A stretch of DNA of 64,000 nt, taken from assembly GCA_031769625.1 (NCBI GenBank), contig JAUIMM010000213.1, positions 124,001 to 188,000 of the forward strand, in the 5' to 3' direction. This DNA comes from Taudactylus pleione (Eukaryota > Chordata > Amphibia > Anura > Myobatrachidae). This document shows positions 1-11,778 of this stretch, piece by piece; the stretch's first letter is position 1; every line of letters begins with the position of its first letter. The notes under the pieces were generated by a model, which searched no databases, had not been told where the DNA came from, and saw only the letters and a program-made list of their open reading frames with translations. The position numbers were made by a program, and so were the translations under genes.

Positions 1-1864
1 ATGGGTCATGCGCCTGTGCAGAGGAGGAAAAATCGGAGATGTGCGCTAACCATCGGGTTAGTGCACATCTTTGAATCAGCCCCAATAGTGCTTTAACCCA
101 GCATGGATTCAGCAAATCCTGGAAGCTTTGATGGGGCCCTATTGCCTGCAATATAGACAATACTACTTTTTATCTGTATATGGAATAGAATAAGGGTTTC
201 TATATAAAGAGCGGGAAGCTAAGTTTACCATTGTGTGCTACATAATGAACTGATATCATAACCCCTTTTAGCATCAGAAACTGGTTGTAAAGAAGTTACA
301 ACTCATTCTTTAATGGACACCTAAGGACTTCTAGGGCTATGTTAAAAAAGTTCCAAAATTTGATTCATATCAAACAATCAGCAATGAATGCCATAACATA
401 TTATATTAATATATTAAATGCAATGCTTTTCTCTGTGCCACACTTGCTGCTAGAAAAATCTAAAGTGCGTGTTTACGGATTTGTAAAAAAAAGTGTGGTT
501 TTCTGTAAAATTAGAGAATATTTATTACTGTGCAGTAGCAAATATTTTTAAAATAGATCATTACTCATATATTGGAGTTTCAAGCATGTGGTCAGATAGC
601 AGTTTTTAACAGAGATCAATGGCCTTCATTTCCACAGGTGTGGAAGCTACATTCACCTGGACAAGACTAGGGAAATAGGAATCTACAGTATACTTTTCAA
701 AACTAGGAGTGTCCAAAGGAAGCTTGAGTGGCAATAATTAAAATTATGACAATGAAACATAATTAATACATGAACCTTGTTTCACATAGAAGTTAATTTA
801 GCAATAAAATCTTCTGACATCACTTTAACAGTACGCTGTGAGTAAACCCTTCTCCTTTTGTTATCTTATGTCAATCACACATGAAACATACTGGGCGATT
901 AGCTGGAAACCACAGAGGGGGTGATGTACTGTATTAAGCAGTGAAAAGAGTGAATAAATTAGAGAAGTTGCCCATAGTAACCAATCAACTTGGTAGCATT
1001 TATCAAGTACATTCTATAAATATTTACAAAACTCACCAGTATCCCTGCGACACTGAGCGTGTTGAAAGTCAGGCCACAACTCTTATTACATTTACACCCC
1101 CCGGAGTTTGATTGAAAATGGCCAAGAATCTTAATAATCTTCAAATTGTAAGTGACTGGATCATTATAAAGCATGTTTGGGAAGGTGATAAAACAGTGAT
1201 TGTTATTTGCCTTTGCATTCAGTCCTCCAGCAACCACATTAACATTCATCAATGGTTTTCAGTCCATGATAATTAAATGACCATGTCTTTTTCATACTAG
1301 ACTCTGTCACATGTATCTCTGCCCTATTGCAATCCAATTTCCAATTATTCATTTCACAGAAATCAAATAATACATAGAGAACAAATTTACATTTTATAAA
1401 TTTTTACCATAATTTTTATAAGACAGGTATTTTGTCCAAACATGCCTCTGTTCTTTACTTGTAAATTCCATTAAATAACAACTGAAGTAGAGTGAGCTCA
1501 ATTTATAAAATATGTTAATCTTTTTGAATACAGAAATTAATTGCAGGCATTTCTCAACACTATAATTGAGATTTACATAACTATCTGCGTGTTTCAAAGA
1601 TAAGTGAAGTTTTCAGAATTATTCTGCAGAAAATTAGAATAAGCATTATTCTTCAGTTAGCTATGAAACTCTGAGGGGTCATCATCAATAAATTTCTGCA
1701 AAAGCAGGTGAAAATGTAAATTTTCTCCTAATTTTGTACAAATTAAGGGTTGGGGCTCTTCATTTTAAAGGTAATGTAGGAGATATCACTGATAACTCAT
1801 GCTTACCTTTAAGCCCCAATCTGTCTTGCTGTCCTCATATACTAGTATGGGAACCTAAATTAAT
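1..1864. other. Unannotated AT-rich DNA
   Basis: I recognise no gene, RNA or complete transposon here. A short stretch near 965-1000 resembles the 'cccatagcaaccaatcag' core of the small inverted-repeat elements seen complete at 56225-56393, so a decayed MITE fragment is likely. The minus-strand frame at 959-1252 is listed separately. Confidence 0.5.
959..1252 (-). other. Exon-like open frame of unknown identity (minus strand)
   Basis: This minus-strand frame gives about 97 residues with a non-repetitive, protein-like composition. It has a cysteine cluster of the form GGCKCNKSCG about two-thirds of the way along. Just after a 'VAGILV' segment (near 1035-1045) the DNA reads ATACTG then GTGAGT on the minus strand, a good splice-donor match, and the frame continues into ordinary AT-rich sequence. 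A stop lies upstream in the same frame, and I see no strong acceptor with a pyrimidine tract. I do not recognise the family. It could be a host exon, an old transposon exon or chance. Confidence 0.15.
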
Positions 1865-1899
1865 CAAGCTCCAAAAATATTATACTTTTGGAGCTTGAC
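1865..1899. repeat. Perfect 13-bp-arm hairpin at a duplication border
   Basis: The arms TCAAGCTCCAAAA and TTTTGGAGCTTGA flank a 9-nt AT-rich loop. The hairpin ends within 2 bp of the point (1901) where the 2.66-kb duplicated segment begins. Confidence 0.8.
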
Positions 1900-1900
1900 T

Positions 1901-4566
1901 GCCCCGGTCATTTGCGCAGAGTAAAGGCATGTGTAAACAAACATACCTTTACTCAGTCCACCGGGATTCGGGTACACTCTTATTTTTATTTTAACCCTTT
2001 GGATGCCTACTTGGAGAAAAGGACGTGAACTACGCATAGGAGAGGTGAGTATGGAATTTTTTTATAGGTACCTCTATGGATTACTTCAGATACTAGGTGA
2101 GTATGTGTGATAGTGAGTGTGAGTGAGCATGTATGTTATAATAAAATTTTACTTTCATGGTGTATGTTGTGTTTATTTACGTATTGCTTTGGTTGTGGAA
2201 CTACAAGTGCCAGTGGGCCCATAATGCCCCGAATGCTGGTATTTGTGGCTCTCCAAATACCAGCATGTGGGGGTGGCTTGCTGGTATGTGTAGTTCCACA
2301 ACTAAAGACAATATTTAAACATTTATTTTACAGTACACACTAATACTATAAACCCACCACCCACCGCCCATGGGTGGTGGGGATAGACCTGGGCTATCAG
2401 CCTAGGCCAGGGGTACCCTGTAGAGGGGTCCCCTATAATTGGAGGGGTCCCCAACTCCCCAGGGATCCCTAGCCTGGGCTGACTAGTGGTCAGGGCTGAT
2501 GCTGTGGCTTGGGGGCCTAGTGAAAGGGCTACCCTGGCTGTGTCATTAGCCTCCCACTAGAAAGGGTCCAGTGCTGGTTTTAATTATAGGGGAACCCCTA
2601 CGCAAATTTTTTCCCCCTATAATTAAAACCAGGACTGGCCCTGCTGCCTGGCGCTGGTCCCTGATTTACAGTGGAACCCTACTCATTTTGTTCCCCATAA
2701 TTGTAGGTTCCAGGACAGGCTGGCAAGTCTGTGACTGGTTAAGCTTTAGGGGGGGACCCTATGTAATATTTTAAATATTATTTAACCCATTTTTTACATG
2801 TCTTAACACACGCAGCTTACACATATCTCACTGATATGAGCAGGCTGCTTGCTCGGGTGAGTTTGGAATAGAGAAAACACTGCAAACTCGGGTGAGTAAT
2901 CTCATCTAAACTCTCCTTAAACTCTCCTCTAAACTCACAATTTGGAGGAAAAAACTCGATCTGCTTCACCATCGAAACCTTCACCTAAACTCACTTCTGA
3001 GTAAATTTGCGAGTTGTTGAAGGGAAATCTCACCCGAGTTTGGTGAAGCAAAGTGAGTTTAAAAACTAAAAAACTTGACCAAACTCAATTCTTAGTAGAT
3101 TTACCTCTAGTTTGGGATGCAATAAAGTCTAAGATAAACAAGTATTGGGATGGGAGTAGACCATCACAGATTAAAAAAAAAAACTAACTTCATTTATAGC
3201 AATTCCAGCTAATATAATAGTAGTAGTAGATTACCTAAAATAATTTTTTTAAACTGTGCAACAGTAATCAAGGTAACATGATAGGTAACTTGATAAAGTT
3301 AAATAATTGAATGGCAGAACACTATATACTTTTGTCATAGAATTGAAAACACACTCAGCACTTCTATTTGGCAATATTTTGAACTGATATTTTATTTGAA
3401 AGGGACTCTTGCTTTATCTTGATTGCTGTGGCTGGCTGCAGAGTGACATGAAGTGCTCATATGAGAGAGACTTTTACATTTACTTTAGCCTAAAAGTCTA
3501 GTAGAAAATATAATATATTACCAACACACTTTTCTGAACAGCAATCACAGACCTCAGGCCAGCACAGGTGATTGCTGCCAGCATAAAGTGTAGAAGACAA
3601 TCAAATTTAAGCCTGTCATTTTTTTGTTTGGAGTAAAAGTCAGTACAGGTAAATTGAGATATGGCAATGGAGTAACAGACTAGTAGTCTTTACACAAATA
3701 CAGCAAGGTGGGCAAAACCCATAATGAAAAGTGGTGTACAATGGAATTGACATGCACAGTTTAACAAACAAAGTACTTTAGCAACAACAATTGCCACTTT
3801 GTGGCTAAAGAGGTTGGTTTATTTGGGTCCCAACAAAAGAAAACATTTTGGTGTTTTGGTTAAACCAAGCTACAAAGTGACTTAAGGCTAACAGTGTTAA
3901 TAATCCTCAAAGTTCAAGATGTCATCATCCTCATCATCACCCTCATCACTGTTGTTAATATCATCATCACACAATATATCTCAATCCCACTGGAATCCAC
4001 TGTTATAGTCTCTAATTGGCTGCAAAGGTATTCTTCATAGAATTTGTAGTTCAATTTTAGGAACATCAGTTTTTCTAAATAGTTTGGTAGTAACCTCCTA
4101 CACAGAGTGCTCACAAGGTTCCTGGCTGTGCTAAACACTCTTAACAAGTACACACTGAAGGTGGGCAGCTTAAGTACACCTTAGCTAGTTTGTACAAGGG
4201 TCTCCAAATTGCCTTTTATTCCTCCCAGTATTCAAAGGGACTGTGTAAGATGTAAATTTTTGCATCATCATTAAAGTAATCCTCCACCATTCTATTGATG
4301 CTTACTTTTTCAGATTGATACATGTTAGAGGTGTCAATGGGCATTTCTTTTACGCATGACCAGATGTCATAATGTTTATATCTGGTGGACTGAGTTGAAT
4401 CATATCGCCAATGGGTCTCTCGGAAGTAATTTTTTTCCTGGCAGTAGGTTTTGAAGGAAAAACTGAAGCAGGAGATGTCATGTACTGTACCACTTGAACT
4501 TAAAACTTGATCACACAGATGATATCATTCAGACCCGCTTGCTAGATGTGTTCACTCACACCCAGC
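1901..4566 (+). repeat. Direct duplicate, copy A (2.66 kb)
   Basis: This stretch is nearly identical, base by base, to 7174-9836, with an offset of about 5270 that drifts only a few bases through small indels. It holds the right arm of a foldback element (1901 to about 3130) and then the 3' part of an old minus-strand hAT (about 3160-4566). Because it crosses the junction of two different elements, it looks like a segmental duplication rather than a second transposition. It ends at 'cacccagc' exactly where copy B meets an unrelated insertion. Confidence 0.9.
3900..4566 (-). pseudogene. hAT transposase C-terminus fragment (copy A)
   Basis: On the minus strand this encodes the end of a hAT-superfamily transposase: the dimerisation domain with a VFSTARNLVS motif, then RRLLPNYLEKLMFLKLN and an acidic tail rich in Asp/Glu. 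It is homologous to the C-terminus of the younger hAT at 14140-14834, which has VFSAAGNLVS at the same place. Upstream, from 4160 to 4566, the homology to the 'IWRPLYKLA' block continues, but stops and frameshifts break it. Homology to the transposase stops at 4566, so only about the last fifth of the protein is present. It differs from copy B by a one-base change of register in the acidic tail near 3975. Not functional. Confidence 0.85.
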
Positions 4567-5924
4567 AGGGATGAAGGCCCTGCTTATGAGAGCTTACATT
4601 CTAAAGGGGAGGGCAGACAGACAGGGGCAAGACAGATAGGTATATAATGAGGAAGGATTATGGAGCAGTGCATTTGGATATATGCCACGGAATGTGTGTG
4701 TTATAAGATGACCTCGTGTTATGTTCATCTATCTCTATGACAAATATAGATTTTATTTAGGTGTTATTTGCATGAGAAATGTACAAAATAAAGTAGTTGC
4801 ACTTTAATTTTTGTCTGTTACATCTTAGCATCTAAATACAACCAGCTAAAAATGTGGTTATTGTGGGACTGCTCCACCATCCTAATAGTGAATACTATAG
4901 TCCCAGCTGCTGGATGCTATGCCATGCTCATGTGAGTGGGTGCTTCTTACATGCTAGGCCCACCCACAGAGAGGTGCAGCCATCCCCAACATGTAGTGGC
5001 CATGCCCCCTCCAAGGGGGGACCCCCAGGATGTTGCTGTACTCGGGTCCAGGATTTCTCTTGGCAGCCCTAGAAGGTACCAGCAGAAACAGTAGGGAATG
5101 GAGCTTAGTGGTGGGGTAGCAAATCCATGGAGGGAAGGAGGTGGTTAAGAGTGGAGGAACAGGAAAGGTGGGTGAGAGAAGTAGAGTGTTGAAAGGGAGA
5201 CTGGTGAGAGAAGAAAGGGGGGACAGCAAGTGGAGGAGACAAGAGGGAGAGGACAGGGTTGGAAAAAGTAGGTAAAGCAGAGGATTATGTAGCCATTGAA
5301 TAAGGGGGGTGATTGATGCTGTGGATGAGGTAATAAGTGAGATGAAAACTGGAGTGGAGGCTGTGTGATGTGGAGACAGTGCGGATAAATGTGGTTAGAT
5401 GTTCAAAATACAGGTAAAAGAACAGTGCTGCTAATGTATGACCACAGCTCCAAAAGTGAGATAAAAAGAGAGGTATGTGAGTAGTGGGTGCAGGAATTAG
5501 TTACTAAAATAAAGAATGTTAAAGTAGATAGATGTGAAGCAATGGAAACAGGTAAGTCAGTATAAACAGGATTTTCAGTAGCATGAAGGCAAAAATTACA
5601 ATGTACAGAGCCGATCTAGTAAAAGGTGTTTTGAACAACAAGAGTGATCAGTAAGGGCAGCACAGAGTTTGGGAAGTAGATATGCATACAGCAGCTGTTA
5701 GTGATTGTGAATTGGCTTATTCAGGATGTTCTCTTTCAGTTTTTCTCAAGTTTAACTCTGGCGTAACTCCGTCTTAGTTATTAAGTTGTAAGTACACTTA
5801 TAATCTAACAATTTGAAACTAACACTAACGTTAGCAGCCAAAGGCTATGCAGCCTAACATATCACTAATAAGTATAGCTATAAACATGTTTCTGTGTGTT
5901 CACTGATTGGGGACACTCTCCCAG
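4567..5924. other. No gene; purine-rich stretch and generic repeats
   Basis: After the end of copy A comes unrelated DNA. From about 5080 to 5680 the plus strand is strongly A/G-rich (many 'gagagaag', 'ggaaagg' runs). No transposase, reverse transcriptase or RNA gene is visible. Open frames at 4854-5229 lie on opposite strands of the same low-complexity DNA and are not supported. Confidence 0.5.
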
Positions 5925-8390
5925 TACTCAACACACACTTACATTTACTAAGAATCGAGTTTGTGTGAGTTTTGGTGAGATTGCATTCTCACGTGAGTTT
6001 TGCCATTTTTTTAATCTCGCAAATTTACTAAAGACAAACTCGAGTGAGTTTGAAATTGAGTTCTGTTTTTTTCACTGTTAAAACTCATGTGAGTTTGCAA
6101 ACTCGAAGAAACTCACCATCGGCCAAAATAGGAAGTACTTTAGATGAAAAAGAAGCAACTTGCAAATTTACTAAGAATCGTGTTTCCAATCTCGTGTGAG
6201 ATTGTAGTAAACTAACTGTGAAATAGAAGTTTCAAATAGACCACCTCCTGAGCTGCGAGTTTGGAAGAAACATACATAGATCAGTTTGTATTTGTGTATA
6301 CCTAATATAAAGTTTTTTTTTTTAATAAAAAAATTACATAGGGTCCCCCCCAAAATGCATAACCAGCCCCAGACTTGCCATCCAGTCCTGGTTCCTAAAA
6401 TTATGGGGGAAAAAATTTATAGGGTTCCACCATAATTTAAGAACCAGCAGCAGGGCCAGACCTGGCTTTAAATATATGTCTTTGGTTGTGGAACTACACA
6501 TACCAGCAAGCCTACCCCTCATGCTGATATTTGGAGAAACACAAATACCAGCATGTGGGGCATTACAGGCCCACTGGCACTTGTAGTTCCACAACCAAAG
6601 CAATACGGAAAATAAACACAACATACACTGTGAAAGTAAAATTTAATTATAACATAAATGCACACTCACACTCACTATCACACATACTCACCTAGTATCT
6701 GAAGTAATCCATAGGGGTACCTACAGAAAAAATCCATACTCACCTTTCCTATGCATAGTTCACGTCCTCTTCTCCATGTAGGCATCCAAAGGGCTAAAAT
6801 AAAAACATGAGTGTACCCGAATCCAAGCGGGCTGAGTAAATGTATGTGTGTGTACACATACCTTTACTTCACGCAAATGACTGGGGCACACATGTGCCCC
6901 ATCAATGAAGGAGCTGCCAGCCATTCAGCAGGCATCTCCATCGGAGCAGCTCGCTGATTGGATGTATGCGGTCAGCATGTCTCCCCATAGACTTCAATGG
7001 AGAGAAATCTCCATTGAAGTGTATGCTGGAACCCACTACATTGTATCATTGATGTAACCACATGGCTAATTTTGTTTAACCTTGTGGTTACATCAATGGT
7101 ACAATGTAGCGGGTCCCAGCATAGACTTCAATGGAGATTTCTCTCTATTGAAGTCTATGGGGAGACACTCTGTGCCCCGGTCATTTGTGCAGAGTAAAGG
7201 CATGTGTAAACACACATACCTTTACTCAGTCTGCCTGGATTCGGGTACACTCGTGTTTTTATTTTAACCCTTTGGATGCCTACTTGAAGAAAAGGACGTG
7301 AACTATGCATAGGAGAGGTGAGTATGGAATTTTTTTTATAGGTACCCTTATGGATTACTTCAGACACTAGGTGAGTATGTGTGATAGTGAGTGTGAGTGT
7401 GCATGTATGTTATAATTAAATTTTACTTTCACGGTGTATGTTGTGTTTATTTATGTATTGCTTTGTTTGTGGAACTACAAGTGCCAGTGGGCCCATAATG
7501 CCCCGAATGCTGGTATTTGTGGCTCTCCAAATACCAGCATGTGGGGGTGGCTTGCTGGTATGTGTAGTTCCACAACTAAAGACAATATTTTACATTACAC
7601 ACTAACACTATCAACCCACCACCCACCACCCATGGGTGGTGGGGATAGACCTGGGCTATCAGCCTAGGCCAGGGGTACCCTGGACAGGGGGAACCCTATA
7701 ATTGGAGGGGTCACCAACTCCTCAGGGATCCCTAGCCTGGGCTGACTAGTGGTCAGGGCTGATGCTGTGGCTTGGGGACCTAGTGAAAGGGCTACCCTGA
7801 CTGTATCATTAGCCTCCCACTAGAAAGGGTCCAGTGCTGGTTTTAATTATAGGGGAACCCCTACGCAAATTTTTTCCCCCTATAATTAAAACCAGGACTG
7901 GCCCTGCTGCCTGGCGCTGGTCCCTGATTTACAGTGGAGCCCTACTCATTTTGTTCCCCATAATTGTAGGTTCCAGGACAGGCTGGCAAGTCTGTGACTG
8001 GTTAAGCTTTAGGGGGGGACCCTATGTCATTTTTTAAAATATAATTTAACCCATTTTTTACATGTCTTAACACACGCAGCTTACACATATCTCACTGATA
8101 TGAGCAGGCTGCTTGCTCGGGTGAGTTTGTTATGGAGAAAACACTGCAAACTCTGGTGAGTAATCTCATCTAAACTCTCCTTAAACTCTCCTCTAAACTC
8201 ACAATTTGGAGGAAAAAATTCGATCTGCTTCACCATCGAAAAACTCACTTCACCTAAACTCACTTCTGAGTAAATTTGCAAGTTGTTAAAGGGAAATCTC
8301 ACCCGAGTTTGGTGAAGCAAAGTGAGTTTAAAAACTATAAAACTTGACCAAACTCAATTCTTAGTAGATTTACCTCTAGTTTGGGATGCA
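5925..8390. mobile_element. Foldback element with arms over 1 kb
   Basis: The left arm (about 5925-7065) is the reverse complement of the right arm (about 7071-8390), with the centre near 7068. The inner arms match closely: 'ccccatagacttcaatgg' on both sides, then 'ggttacatcaatg' mirrored. Farther out, 'accctttggatgcctac' and the hairpin-rich 'ccagcatgtgggg' region are mirrored. The outermost parts are more diverged but share 'tttactaagaat.gagttt'. The left arm carries about 80 extra bp (6890-6980). No coding capacity is visible, as expected for a non-autonomous foldback element. Exact ends and target duplication were not resolved. Confidence 0.75.
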
Positions 8391-9836
8391 CTAAAGTCTA
8401 AGATAAACAAGTATTGGGATGGGAGTAGACCATCACAGATTAAAAAAAAAAACTAACTTCATTTATAGCAATTCCAGCTAATAGAATAGTAGTAGTAGAT
8501 TACCTAAAATAATTTTTTAAAACTGTGCAACAGCAATCAAGGTAACATGATAGGTAACTTGATAAAGTTAAATAATTGAATGGCAGAACACTATATACTT
8601 TTGTCATAGAATTGAAAACACACTCAGCACTTCTATTTGGCAATATTTTGAACTGATATTTTATTTGAAAGGGATTGTTGCTTTATCTTGATAGCTGTGG
8701 CTGGCTGCAGAGTGACATGAAGTGCTCATATGAGAGAGACTTTTACATTTACTTTAGCCTAAAAGTCTAGTAGAAAATATAATATATTACCAACACACTT
8801 TTCTGAACAGCAATCACAGACCTCAGGCCAGCACAGGTGATTGCTGCCAGCATAAAGTGTAGAAGACAATCAAATTTAAGCCTGTCATTTTTTTGTTTGG
8901 AGTAAAAGTCAGTACAGGTAAATTGAGATATGGCAATGGAGTAACAGACTAGTAGTCTTTACACAAATACAGCAAGGTGGGCAAAACCCATAATGAAAAG
9001 TGGTGTACAATGGAATTGACATGCACAGTTTAACAAACAAAGTACTTTAGCAACAACAATTGCCACTTTGTGGCTAAAGAGGTTGGTTTATTTGGGTCCC
9101 AACAAAAGAAAACATTTTGGTGTTTTGGTTAAACCAAGCTACAAAGTGACTTAAGGCTAACAGTGTTAATAATCCTCAAAGTTCAAGATGTCATCATCCT
9201 CATCATCACCCTCATCACTGTTGTTAATATCATCATCACACAATATTATCTCAATCCCACTGGAATCCACTGTTATAGTCTCTAATTGGCTGCAAAGGTA
9301 TTCTTCATAGAATTTGTAGTTCAATTTTAGGAACATCAGTTTTTCTAAATAGTTTGGTAGTAACCTCCTACACAGAGTGCTCACAAGGTTCCTGGCTGTG
9401 CTAAACACTCTTAACAAGTACACACTGAAGGTGGGCAGCTTAAGTACACCTTAGCTAGTTTGTACAAGGGGCTCCAAATTGCCTTTTATTCCTCCCAGTA
9501 TTCAAAGGGACTGTGTGAGATGTAAATTTTTGCATCATCATTAAAGTAATCCTCCACCATTCTATTGATGCTTACTTTTTCAGATTGATACATGTTAGAG
9601 GTGTCAATGGGCATTTCTTTTAAGCATGACCAGATGTCATAATGTTTATGTCTGGTGCACTGAGTTGAATCATATCGCCAATGGGTCTCTCGGAAGTAAT
9701 TTTTTTCCTGGTAGTAGGTTTTGAAGGAAGAACTGCAGCAGGAGATGTCATGTACTGTACCACTTGAACTTAAAACTTGATCACACAGATGATATCATTC
9801 AGACCCGCTCGCTAGATGTGTTCACTCACACCCAGC
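7174..9836 (+). repeat. Direct duplicate, copy B (2.66 kb)
   Basis: Partner of copy A (1901-4566). Here the segment lies in its apparent original context. To its left it continues into the foldback centre (7071-7173). To its right the old hAT resumes after the later insertions, at 15979. That makes B the likely donor and A the derived copy. Confidence 0.9.
9166..9835 (-). pseudogene. Old hAT transposase, C-terminal part (copy B)
   Basis: Reads on the minus strand and ends at 9166. It contains the hAT dimerisation segment VFSTARNLVS ... RRLLPNYLEKLMFLKLN followed by an acidic tail (DDDINNSDEGDDEDDDI). Upstream, to 9835, it matches the region before that domain in the younger hAT, including 'YW.E..AIWRPLYKLA.VYLSCPP', but carries stop codons and a frameshift near 9430. 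It is the 3' continuation of the pseudogene at 15979-18720, from which it was separated by the insertion at 9836-15978. hAT transposases normally dimerise through this domain. This copy cannot be made as one protein. Confidence 0.85.
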
Positions 9837-9907
9837 GTATGCAAATCCTGCATACGCCCAGAAAGGCAGGTGATTGCATGGCAAGGCATTAGCACTAGGG
9901 GTGAGCG

Positions 9908-9932
9908 GGTTCGGATTTCTGAAATCCGAACC
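9908..9932. repeat. Subterminal hairpin of the hAT
   Basis: 'gggttcggattt' is followed after a short loop by 'aatccgaaccc'. The same arrangement opens the related element at 36817 (gcggttcggatt / aatccgaaccgc). Subterminal hairpins or repeats near hAT ends are common transposase-binding candidates; that role here is inference. Confidence 0.6.
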
Positions 9933-10454
9933 CCCCCGAGCCTCCCCGATCCGAGGCAGATCCGAGTCAGGCTCGACTTTTCCCGCCTGACTCGGATCTG
10001 AGATCGAGGCAAAACGTCATCATCCCGCCATCCGAGTCTCGCGGGTTTTGGAACCTATATTAGGTACCCGCGTCGGCACCATTTTCTCACTCGGCTGTGG
10101 ACAGTGAAGAGGGAGGGTGGGAGTTAGGGCTGGCTGGGCTGTGTAGTGTAGTGTAGTGTAGTGAAGAGTAGTGTTGTGCTGTGCTGTGCTGTGCTGCTGT
10201 TGTCCACTACTTCAAAGTCCATAGGGGCTGGCTGTGTTGTGCTGTGCTGCTGTTGTTAATAGGGGCTGTGTCCACTACTTCAAAGTCCATAGGGGCTGGC
10301 TGGACTGTGTTGTGCAGTCAGTTCTCCATAGGGGCTGTGTCCACTCCAAAGTCCTGTGCAGTGTCCCAGTCCTAAAGGGGTGCTGTAGTGTTGTCCAGGG
10401 GGGGCTCTGTCCATCAGGGGTGCTCCCCCAAGTGCTAAAAAAATAATATTTTTT

Positions 10455-11740
10455 GTGTGTTTGTGAATTGTGTGTGCAGTAGCCGCACGTGCATCAACAA
10501 AGTAGTGCCAAGCGTGCGCCTGTGTCATAAGTAAAGGGCCGGCTGGCTTGACCATTAAAGGGTGCTGTAACCCCCAAAGTACACTCCAGTCAAACCAAAA
10601 AAAAAATTATTTTCTGTGTTTGTGAATTGTGTGCGCAGTAGCCGCACGTGCATCAACAAAGTAGTGCCAAGCGTGCGCCTGTGTCATAAGAAAAGGGCCG
10701 GCTGGCTTGACAGTTAAAGGGTGCTGTAACCCCCAAAGTACACTCCAGTCAAAACCAAAAAAATATATATTTTCTGTGTTTGTGAATTGTGTGCGCAGTA
10801 GCCGCATGTGCATCAACAAAGCAGTGCCAAGCGTGCGCCTGTGTCATAAGTAAAGGGCCGGCTGGCTTGACCGTTAAAGGGTGCTGTAACCCCCAAAGTA
10901 CACTCCAGTCCAAACCAAAAAAAAAAATATTTTCTGTGTTTGTGAATTGTGTGCGCAGTAGCCGCACGTGCATCAACAAAGTAGTGCCAAGCGTGCGCCT
11001 GTGTCATAAGTAAAGGGCCGGCTGGCTTGACCGTTAAAGGGTGTTGTAACCCCCAAAGGACACTCCAGTCCAAACCAAAAATATATATTTTCTGTGTTTG
11101 TGAATTGTGTGCGCAGTAGCCGTACGTGCATCAACAAAGTAGTGCTAAGCGTGCGCCTGTGTCATAAGTAAAGGGCCAGATGGCTTGACAGTTAAAGGGT
11201 GCTGTAACCCCCAAAGTACACTCCAGTCCAAACCAAAAAAATATATATTATCTGTGTTTGTGAATTGTGTGTGCAGCAGCCGCACGTGCATCAACAAAGT
11301 AGTGCCAAGCGTGCGCCTGTGTCATAAGTAAAGGGCCGGCTGGCTTGACCGTTAAAGGGTGCTGTAACCCCCAATGTACACTCCAGTCCAAACCAAAAAA
11401 ATATATATTTTCTGTGTTTGTGAATTGTGTGCGCAGTAGCAGCATGTGCATCAACAAAGTAGTGCCAAGCGTGCGCCTGTGTCATAAGTAAAGGGCCGGG
11501 TGGCTTGACAGTTAAAGGGTGCTGTAACCCCCAAAGTACACTCCAGTCCATACCAAAAAAAAAATTATTTTCTGTGTTTGTGAATTGTGTGCGCAGTAGC
11601 CGCACGTGCATCAACAAAGGAGCAGCGCCAAGCGTGCGCCTGTGTCCCATAAGTAAAGAGCTGGCTGGGTCATTTCTTAAAGGCTGGTGTAACCCACAAA
11701 GTGCACTACTCTCCAGCAAAAATAAAGAAATATTTTCTGT
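10455..11740 (+). repeat. Tandem array, eight 160-bp units plus a partial ninth
   Basis: The anchor 'ttgtgaattg' recurs at 10461, 10620, 10780, 10940, 11098, 11258, 11418 and 11578, a spacing of 158-160 bp. A decayed ninth start lies near 11742. Each unit contains 'gcagtagccgcacgtgcatc', 'gtgcgcctgtgtcataag', 'taaagggtgctgtaaccccc' and ends in an A-rich run with variable 'atatat'. Units differ by few substitutions, and the last is the most diverged (an extra 'gcagcg', altered tail). The array lies directly upstream of the transposase frame, where promoter or 5' UTR would be expected. Open frames across it on the minus strand are by-products of the repeat. Confidence 0.95.
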
Positions 11741-11778
11741 GTTTAGCCGCACGTATATATCAAATCGATATAACATAA

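Noticed and set aside
2107..2774. Open frames at 2107-2343 and 2571-2774 and their twins at 7434-8037
   Set aside because: They lie in foldback arms, are duplicated with the DNA, have no start context or family motif, and similar frames occur on the opposite strand.
10455..11740. Could the 160-bp array be a CRISPR array?
   Set aside because: The whole 160-bp unit repeats, with no unique spacers of regular size between short repeats, and it lies inside a eukaryotic hAT transposon.
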